From DATKMS01 sp035541735 (GTDB lineage: Bacteria > Desulfobacterota > Binatia > HRBIN30): 25,070 nt of DNA. This document shows positions 22,834 through 25,070 of this stretch, piece after piece (position 1 is the stretch's first letter; the number at the start of each line of letters is the position of its first letter). A model generated the notes under the pieces. That model was not told the DNA's origin. It saw nothing but the letters and a program-made list of their open reading frames with translations, and did not search any database. The DNA lies in contig DATKMS010000250.1 in assembly GCA_035541735.1 (NCBI GenBank), forward strand, positions 1 to 25,070. The letters run 5' to 3'. Both the position numbers and the translations under genes were made by a program.

Positions 22834-23487
22834 GTGACGCGCGTGCAGATCGCCGGCGTCTCCAGTCTCGAGGAGGCGCTGGCTGTTGAAGAAGCAGGTG
22901 CGGATGCGCTCGGTTTCACCGTCCGTCTGCCCTCCGGGATCCACGACGGCCTGACCGAGGCGAAAGCGCGCGACCTGATCGCGCAGCTACCGCCGTTTGT
23001 CGTCAGTGTGGCGATCACCTACGTGTCGACGGCGCGCGACGCGATCGAGCTGTGTCGTTACCTTGGGGTGATGGCGTTGCAGTTGCACGGTGACTTCCCG
23101 CTCGGTGAGCTGCGACTGATCCGTGCCGCGCTGCCGCATCTCAAGCTCATCCGTGCGGTCCACGTCACTGGACCGGAGGCGGTCACCAGGGCGCGCGCAC
23201 TCGAACGGCACGTCGACGCGATCATCCTCGACACCTACGACCCCACCACCGGCCGCGGCGGCGCCACCGGCAGGACGCACGACTGGATGGTCAGTCGGCA
23301 GATCGTCGGCGCCGTGCGGACGCCGGTGATCCTCGCGGGCGGATTGACGCCGGACAACGTCGTCGAGGCCATTCGTACAGTGTCGCCGTGGGCTGTCGAC
23401 GTACACACGGGCATTGAGGACCCCGACGGCACCCGCAACCTTGCCAAGCTGCGCTCGTTCATCGCGCGCGCCAAGGATGCGCGGTGA
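22834..23487 (+). CDS. TrpF-family TIM barrel protein (phosphoribosylanthranilate isomerase-like), atypical active site
   Basis: From a GTG at 22834 the product is 217 residues and lines up along the whole of TrpF: VTRVQIAGVSSLEEALAVEE, GADALGF, MALQLHGDF, VDAIILDTYDP, GGATGRTHDW and PVILAGGLTPDNVVEAI. Trp biosynthetic TrpF needs a Cys at position 7 (KICG); here it is Ala7 (QIAG). The Arg that holds the anthranilate carboxylate (KSxR) is also missing (LPSGIHDG). The general-acid Asp is kept (Asp133) and the phosphate-binding C-terminal loops look intact. No other trp gene is nearby. It may isomerise or bind a different phosphoribosyl compound. Upstream in-frame ATGs at 22720 and 22738 would add a non-conserved extension; no Shine-Dalgarno sequence marks any of these starts. 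Confidence 0.75.
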   Translation: MTRVQIAGVSSLEEALAVEEAGADALGFTVRLPSGIHDGLTEAKARDLIAQLPPFVVSVAITYVSTARDAIELCRYLGVMALQLHGDFPLGELRLIRAALPHLKLIRAVHVTGPEAVTRARALERHVDAIILDTYDPTTGRGGATGRTHDWMVSRQIVGAVRTPVILAGGLTPDNVVEAIRTVSPWAVDVHTGIEDPDGTRNLAKLRSFIARAKDAR

Positions 23488-23526
23488 TCGTCAGCCGGGA
23501 TAGCCGGAACCAAACTGAGAACGAAT

Positions 23527-23602
23527 GGAAAACAGGAAACCGAAAACAGGAAATGCAAAACCGGCAAATTGGTCTGTCTTCAATTTCTGGTTTCCTGTTT
23601 CC
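23527..23602 (+). repeat. AT-rich inverted repeat with tandem 14-bp units between the TrpF-like and glycerol kinase genes
   Basis: Two tandem 14-bp units, GAAAACAGGAAACC and GAAAACAGGAAATG (23528-23555), are followed by GGTTTCCTGTTTCC (23589-23602). The first 12 bases of that element pair perfectly with AAACAGGAAACC at 23530-23541 across a 47-nt loop. Purine-rich on the left arm and pyrimidine-rich on the right, the block is far less GC-rich than its surroundings. It could be a dispersed intergenic repeat or an RNA structure; it has no T-tract of terminator type directly after it. The rest of 23488-23654 holds only the ribosome-binding site of the kinase gene. Confidence 0.75.
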
Positions 23603-23654
23603 GGTCTTCCATTTTCCTTCCGTCCTTGCTCAAGACTTTCGCGATAAGGGACCA

Positions 23655-25070
23655 ATGAACGTCCTCGCCATCGATCAAGGAACGTCGTCGACGAAGGCGC
23701 TGGTCGTGTCACCGGCGGGCGAGATCCTTGGCGCTGCCGAGGTGCCGGTGCATCCGCGGCCAACCGGCGACGGCGGTGTCGAGCAAGACCCCGAGGAGCT
23801 GTGGAACTCCGTCTTGCAAGTCGGCCGGCAAGTGCTGGCACAGACAGGCGTCCAGGTTGCAGCGCTGGGCCTGGCCAATCAGGGTGAGACCGTACTGGCG
23901 TGGGACCGGACCAGCGGTCGGCCGCTTACGACGGCCCTCTCGTGGCAGGATCGCCGTGCGACGTCGGTGAGCGAGCGGCTCGCCGCACATGGCACGCGGT
24001 TGCAGTCGCTCACCGGCCTGCCGCTCGATCCCTACTTCGCGGCGCCAAAGATTCGCTGGCTGCGGGAGCACGTGACGCGCGAGGGTGTGTGCACCACCAC
24101 GGATGTGTGGCTCCTGCACCGTCTGACCGGCGCGTACGTCACCGATGCCACCACCGCCTCGCGCACACTGCTCCTCGATCTCGATGCCGTGGCATGGTCA
24201 CCCGAGGCCTGCGAGCTGTTTCAGATCGACGCCGGGGCATTGCCGGCGATCTGCGGATGCGCCGAGCCAGTGGGCGAGACCAACGCGTTTGGGCCGCGCG
24301 TGCCGCTGGCAGGGCTCGCCGTCGATCAGCAAGCCGCGCTGTTTGCGCAAGGCTGCTTTGCTGCCGGTGAGACGAAATGCACGTACGGGACGGGGGCCTT
24401 CCTGCTGGCCACGGTCGGCCCGCGAGCGCTGCGCTCGACGACCGGCCTGGTCAGTTGTGTGGCCTGGCAGCTCGCCGGAGAAACCACGTACTGTTTGGAC
24501 GGGCAGGTCTCCACCGCCGGGGCGGCGGTGGAGTGGTTGCGGCACATCGGCCTGGTGCGCGACGCGGTAGATCTCGACGCGCTCGGCGCGCCAGTAGCGG
24601 ACAGTGCCGGTGTCGTGTTCGTGCCCGGCCTTGCCGGCCTGGCGGCGCCGTTCTGGCGTCCCAACGCGCGTGGCGTCTTCGCCGGGCTGTCGTTAGCGAC
24701 CGAGCGCGCGCACTTGATCCGCGCGGCCATCGAGGGCATCGCCGCACAAGTGGCGTGGCTGGCGCGCGCGGCGGCGCAGGACGCTGGACGCCCGTTGACG
24801 CGCCTGCGCGTCGACGGAGGCCTGACGCGCTCGCGCCTGCTCATGCAAACGCAAGCCGATCTGCTGCAGATTCCGGTGGAGGTATACCCGTCGCCACACG
24901 CAACGGCGATGGGAGTCGCTGCACTGGCACGCCTTGGTGTTGGTGACGCAAACAGCCCCACCGACGCCATCGGTACGTGGTGCCCTGCCGCGGTCTACGC
25001 GCCGCAGGTGAACAACGACGAAGCGGAAGCGCGCTTGCAGCGTTGGCGGCGCGTGGCCGAGGCCACGCTC
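23655..25070 (+). CDS. glpK: Glycerol kinase (FGGY family), C-terminus cut by window edge
   Basis: 472 codons run to the edge without a stop, so only some 20-30 residues should be missing from the ~500 usual for the family. The N-terminus MNVLAIDQGTSSTKALVV is the ATP/phosphate loop. WQDRRATS, GLPLDPYFAAPKIRWL, WLLHRLTGAYVTDATTASRT, GLAVDQQAALFAQGC, TYGTGAFLL and LRVDGGLTRSRLLMQTQADLL match glycerol kinase closely. The first FGGY signature region (DPYFAAPKIRW) and the DQQAALFAQ catalytic-Asp block favour glycerol kinase over xylulokinase. It phosphorylates glycerol to glycerol 3-phosphate for catabolism or phospholipid synthesis. AAGGGA lies 4 nt before the ATG. No GlpF or GlpD gene is seen within the window. 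Confidence 0.9.
   Translation, partial: MNVLAIDQGTSSTKALVVSPAGEILGAAEVPVHPRPTGDGGVEQDPEELWNSVLQVGRQVLAQTGVQVAALGLANQGETVLAWDRTSGRPLTTALSWQDRRATSVSERLAAHGTRLQSLTGLPLDPYFAAPKIRWLREHVTREGVCTTTDVWLLHRLTGAYVTDATTASRTLLLDLDAVAWSPEACELFQIDAGALPAICGCAEPVGETNAFGPRVPLAGLAVDQQAALFAQGCFAAGETKCTYGTGAFLLATVGPRALRSTTGLVSCVAWQLAGETTYCLDGQVSTAGAAVEWLRHIGLVRDAVDLDALGAPVADSAGVVFVPGLAGLAAPFWRPNARGVFAGLSLATERAHLIRAAIEGIAAQVAWLARAAAQDAGRPLTRLRVDGGLTRSRLLMQTQADLLQIPVEVYPSPHATAMGVAALARLGVGDANSPTDAIGTWCPAAVYAPQVNNDEAEARLQRWRRVAEATL

Noticed and set aside
23491..23841. 116-codon - strand frame reading through the AT-rich repeat
   Set aside because: It is a translation of the intergenic repeat fused to antisense of the glycerol kinase gene.
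1..25070. CRISPR array, tRNA, rRNA, transposase or phage gene
   Set aside because: I looked for these; there is no regularly spaced repeat, no cloverleaf-like segment that I could support, and no mobile-element protein motif.

Overview
This is a high-GC, densely packed chromosomal window from a Gram-negative-type, probably uncultured bacterium. Lipobox and Tat signals, a phosphatidylcholine synthase, and secreted proteins built from Thr/Pro-rich stalks and dockerin-like CxGDCDGxG repeats point to a Binatota/Desulfobacterota-like lineage. That assignment is an inference from protein style, because the window has no rRNA or tRNA. I saw no insertion sequence, phage gene, integrase or CRISPR array.

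Layout, left to right. The window opens with the N-terminal part of a Ser/Thr kinase (- strand, cut by the left edge). Next comes a two-gene exported dehydrogenase operon (Tat small subunit plus GMC flavoprotein, - strand). A + strand pair follows: an FmdB zinc ribbon and a nucleoside-phosphorylase-fold lipoprotein. After these comes a moeA-ispF operon (- strand). At 6522-9848 (+) an NHLP-leader-like small protein is translationally coupled to a secreted Thr/Pro-stalk protein, and a shorter paralogue of that protein's globular domain follows. The middle holds acyl-CoA/lipid-type genes on the - strand: SRPBCC and crotonase; SRPBCC and a 13-repeat FG-GAP protein; and an SDR. Then come an M48 lipoprotein protease (+), phosphatidylcholine synthase and a cold-shock gene (-), a Nit-type amidase overlapping a second moeA-like gene (+), and a matrixin with a dockerin-like tail (+). 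That gene abuts, stop to stop, a PQQ-type sugar dehydrogenase with a degenerate copy of the same domain (-). The window ends with a TrpF-fold protein lacking the catalytic Cys and a glycerol kinase cut by the right edge.

Themes. (1) Secretion and surface display: at least eight products carry export signals, and several carry Thr/Pro linkers. (2) Molybdenum cofactor: two diverged MoeA paralogues lie 11 kb apart. (3) Regulation: five genes without a clear Shine-Dalgarno sequence have a TAG-type or GATAAT -10 box only 8-15 nt before the ATG, four of them with a TTGA-type -35 box, suggesting short-leader or leaderless transcripts.

The best candidates for something undescribed are the 6522-9848 locus (NHLP-like peptide plus tandem DDFS-domain surface proteins) and the TrpF-fold protein with a replaced active site.
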